Shown here: positions 24,909-27,159 of the stretch, piece by piece | Numbering within the stretch: position 1 is the stretch's first letter | Layout: every line of letters starts with the position of its first letter | Source of the DNA: Nitrospirota bacterium | GTDB taxonomy: Bacteria > Nitrospirota > Thermodesulfovibrionia > Thermodesulfovibrionales > JdFR-88 | Direction of reading: 5' to 3' | Assembly (NCBI GenBank): GCA_021812785.1 | Contig: JAKAMR010000030.1 | Location: forward strand, 1-27,159 | DNA length: 27,159 nucleotides | Notes under the pieces: generated by a model | Database searches by the model: none | What the model was told of the DNA's origin: nothing | What the model saw: only the letters and a program-made list of their open reading frames with translations | Position numbers and translations under genes: made by a program

Positions 24909-25835
24909 ATGAAGGTATTTATCACAGGTTCCACCGGTTATATAGGGTTTAACGTGGCGCTTGCTTTCAGGAGCGCGGGATACGACGTATGGGGACTTGT
25001 GCACAACAAGGCAAAAGCGCATAAACTCATAAAAAACGGCATACATCCGGTAATTGGCTCCATGGAGGCGCCAGACGAATATTCGGAGGCCGCGGCAAAC
25101 TGCAGCATTTTGGTCCACGCCTCGGCCGATTACAAGAATTTTGAGCCGCTGGACAGAAAAACCGTCCAGACACTGCTTGGGCTGGGCAACCGGGGGGCCT
25201 GCCCAAAAACGGTCATATACACAAGCGGGGTATGGGTCCACGGCCATACTGGCTGCGCCGTGGTGGACGAGACCATGCCTCTCTCGCCTCCTGAGATCGT
25301 CTCTCACAGGCCGGACCTGGAGAAAACAGTGCTTGGGGCACAGGGGATCAAAGGGATAGTTATCAGGCCCGGAAACGTTTACGGCAAGCAGGGCGGGCTC
25401 ACCGGGATGTGGTTTAACGGCGCTCATAATGAACATTCCCTCACTGCGGTAGGCGACGGATCGAACCACTGGGCCACCGTGCACGTGGAGGACCTCTCGA
25501 GGGCCTATCTTCTGGCAGCCGAAAGCGGCCTGGGGCAGGAGGTCTTTAATATCTGTTCCCCTTACAGCCTCACCGTCAATGATATGGCGACGGCCGCGGC
25601 CTGCGCCACCTCATACACCGGGGATATCCGGTTCATTCCAACCCAGGAGGCCGCAGGCAAGATGGGTGGTATGGCCCACTGTCTTGCCCTGGACCAGCAC
25701 ATGGAAAGCCGCAAGGCCCAAAACCTGCTCGGGTGGCGCCATCTGCATTTGAGCTTTACGGATGAGGCCGGCCTTCATTTCGAGTCCTGGAAGGCTTATC
25801 AGCAGGAAACCGGAAAAGAAAAAGCCTACTTGTGA
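24909..25835 (+). CDS. Atypical NAD(P)-dependent epimerase/dehydratase (extended SDR)
   Basis: A 308-residue Rossmann protein. The dinucleotide loop is GSTGYIG (G7, G10, G13). A conserved Ser (S106, IYTSGVWVHG) and the RPGNVYGKQGG segment follow, as does the HWATVHVEDLSRAY motif seen in nucleoside-diphosphate-sugar epimerase-like proteins. The catalytic YxxxK is not intact: K139 is present (HRPDLEK) but proline stands where the tyrosine should be. It therefore belongs to the atypical SDRs and may be a poor oxidoreductase or a binding protein. A strong Shine-Dalgarno (AAAGGAGG, 6 nt) fixes the start. Its stop overlaps that of the convergent kinase gene by 10 bp. Its substrate cannot be told. 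Confidence 0.85.
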   Translation: MKVFITGSTGYIGFNVALAFRSAGYDVWGLVHNKAKAHKLIKNGIHPVIGSMEAPDEYSEAAANCSILVHASADYKNFEPLDRKTVQTLLGLGNRGACPKTVIYTSGVWVHGHTGCAVVDETMPLSPPEIVSHRPDLEKTVLGAQGIKGIVIRPGNVYGKQGGLTGMWFNGAHNEHSLTAVGDGSNHWATVHVEDLSRAYLLAAESGLGQEVFNICSPYSLTVNDMATAAACATSYTGDIRFIPTQEAAGKMGGMAHCLALDQHMESRKAQNLLGWRHLHLSFTDEAGLHFESWKAYQQETGKEKAYL

Positions 25836-27154
25836 AGTATGAAATAAAAATTGTTGCCTAGTGGCGTGGCCTCATAGCCGGCCATGCCGCCGTGCAGCTC
25901 TATAATATTTTTTATAAAGGCAAGGCCGTGCCCGGTGCCCGGCCTGCTTTTCGCGTTTGCCCCGCGGAAACCGTCTTCGTATACCTTGTCCCTGTCCTCC
26001 GGCTTTATATGTGGGCCGGTGCTGAAGACGTTGTACTTGATGCCATCCATCCCTGGCCCAAAATAGTCCCTGATGATCTGCCTGCCGTAGGAAATATATT
26101 TCTTTTTCTGGCCGGAACCGTCGGTCACCTCCTCCGTGTACTTCACGGCGTTTGAAAAAAGGTTCGCATACACCTGGGCCATGAGACCCACATCCACAAC
26201 GGTTATGATGTCTCCCTCCGGTATGCCGCTGAAACGGTCAGCGACGGTTATCCCCATGTCCCTGAACTGGGAGGCGTATCTTTCGAGCTGGGGCTGGACC
26301 ACGTCCTCTTTCATCCTGCAGGGTTTTGTGCGGAGCGTGAGCCGCCCCTTGTCAAAATGGCTCCTCCTGAGCAGGGTCTCAAGGAAAAGGCTCATGTTCG
26401 AATAATGTTTCTCCAGGTTGCCGAGTTCAGCCGTCAGATAGTGGTTGATCTCGGACATCTCCTGGATCATGGCCGAAAGTTCCTCATCTTTTCCAACCCC
26501 CTCGTATTCGGCAAACCTCTTTTCAATATCCAGGTTTTTTGAGATCAGCCCCTTCAGGTTCCTCAGATATAGCTTGTAAACCATATTTGGGACTATGATG
26601 TTGTGCTCTATGTCGCTTACGAGAGAGCGGATGAACTTCAGGTGCTCGATATTTTTCTCGACTATGAAACGGTTATGTATGTTAAAACCGATGCGGTTCG
26701 CGAATTTTTCAAAAAAAAGCTCTTTGTGCGCGTCCAGCCCGGAGGCCGGATGGATCTCAAGCAGGCCTAGCACATTGTCCCTTGCCTGGAAAGGGAGCTG
26801 GTCCAAAAGTATCTTTTTCCCCTTGATGCTCAGCACAAGGCTGTCGCTATAGTAGGCATGCCCATCCTGGGGCGGGGCAAAGGGCGGCCGCAGACCGGGT
26901 TTTTCCTCCCCGGTTGAGGCGACCATCGGAAAATCCCCCACAGCGGGGTCTATGACGTAAAGCCTGGCCTCCAGCCCGAAAAAGCCCTTGGGTATCGCAA
27001 CGCACAGGCTGTAAAAATCCTCAAAATAATCAAATTCCTGGGCAAGATCGAAAAAAGTCTTGAAGGCTGTGCTTTCCGCATAGGTGAAATTGTAGGCCTC
27101 GTAATCGGCTTTTTTAGCCTCAATCCTCTCAAGGATATGCTCTAACGAGGTCAT
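25826..27154 (-). CDS. Sensor histidine kinase with GAF-like input domain
   Basis: A 442-residue soluble kinase (no membrane helix seen). Residues about 30 to 165 look like a divergent GAF or related sensory domain. A dimerisation helix follows with probable phospho-acceptor H184 (DIEHNIIVP, the H-x4-P pattern). The ATPase domain covers about 275 to 442, with N box VYANLFSNAVKYT (N331, N335), a G1 region of the VFSTGPHI type rather than DxGxG, and G2 GTGHGLAFIKNIIELHGG. No receiver domain or response regulator lies beside it in the window. Its ATG at 27154 is 5 nt from the window edge and no stop is seen before it, so the true start could lie outside. Confidence 0.82.
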   Translation of the reverse strand: MTSLEHILERIEAKKADYEAYNFTYAESTAFKTFFDLAQEFDYFEDFYSLCVAIPKGFFGLEARLYVIDPAVGDFPMVASTGEEKPGLRPPFAPPQDGHAYYSDSLVLSIKGKKILLDQLPFQARDNVLGLLEIHPASGLDAHKELFFEKFANRIGFNIHNRFIVEKNIEHLKFIRSLVSDIEHNIIVPNMVYKLYLRNLKGLISKNLDIEKRFAEYEGVGKDEELSAMIQEMSEINHYLTAELGNLEKHYSNMSLFLETLLRRSHFDKGRLTLRTKPCRMKEDVVQPQLERYASQFRDMGITVADRFSGIPEGDIITVVDVGLMAQVYANLFSNAVKYTEEVTDGSGQKKKYISYGRQIIRDYFGPGMDGIKYNVFSTGPHIKPEDRDKVYEDGFRGANAKSRPGTGHGLAFIKNIIELHGGMAGYEATPLGNNFYFILHK

Positions 27155-27159
27155 TTGTA

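Noticed and set aside
24852..25484. A 210-codon minus-strand frame opposite the epimerase
   Set aside because: Composition is atypical and it overlaps a well supported gene with a strong ribosome site.

Overview
The window comes from a moderately GC-rich, probably Gram-negative bacterium. Its centre is a complete complex I (nuo) operon of the E. coli type: order A to N, nuoC and nuoD fused, and a long NuoG that keeps the extra N7 Fe-S site. The flanks hold a csp/RNA-binding protein/rpsU cluster and a sensory HD-GYP protein with a cysteine-bearing PAS domain. This combination would suit Nitrospirota or a deltaproteobacterium-like lineage. That placement is inferred from gene style only.

Layout. 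(1) 1-930, minus strand: a cold-response cluster of cspA-like gene, RRM RNA-binding protein and rpsU (cut by the window edge). A promoter stands before csp and an intrinsic terminator lies between csp and the RRM gene. (2) 1155-16256, minus strand: the nuo operon, thirteen genes for fourteen subunits, mostly overlapping or closely spaced, ending at a hairpin with T runs on both strands. nuoN is split by an apparent one-base deletion. (3) 16366-18162, plus strand: a divergent PMT/ArnT-like membrane glycosyltransferase. (4) 18209-20901, minus strand: a PAS-PAS-GAF-HD-GYP cyclic-di-GMP phosphodiesterase and an FKBP/SlyD-like prolyl isomerase. (5) 21080-21529, plus strand: a UspA-type stress protein. 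(6) 21660-24683, minus strand: a large exported three-part protein, M1 aminopeptidase-like plus ChaN-like plus PDZ. (7) 24909-25835, plus strand: an atypical short-chain dehydrogenase/epimerase. (8) 25826-27154, minus strand: a GAF-like sensor histidine kinase whose stop overlaps that of the epimerase.

How it works together. The nuo operon encodes the proton-pumping NADH:quinone oxidoreductase. The other genes look like housekeeping, stress and signalling genes in small transcription units rather than one pathway. I see no mobile element, CRISPR array, tRNA or rRNA. The points most worth a second look are the nuoN frameshift, the terminator-separated csp/RRM/rpsU cluster, the M1-ChaN-PDZ fusion, the four-cysteine PAS domain, and several intergenic inverted repeats. 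I do not see convincing evidence of a wholly new multi-gene system.
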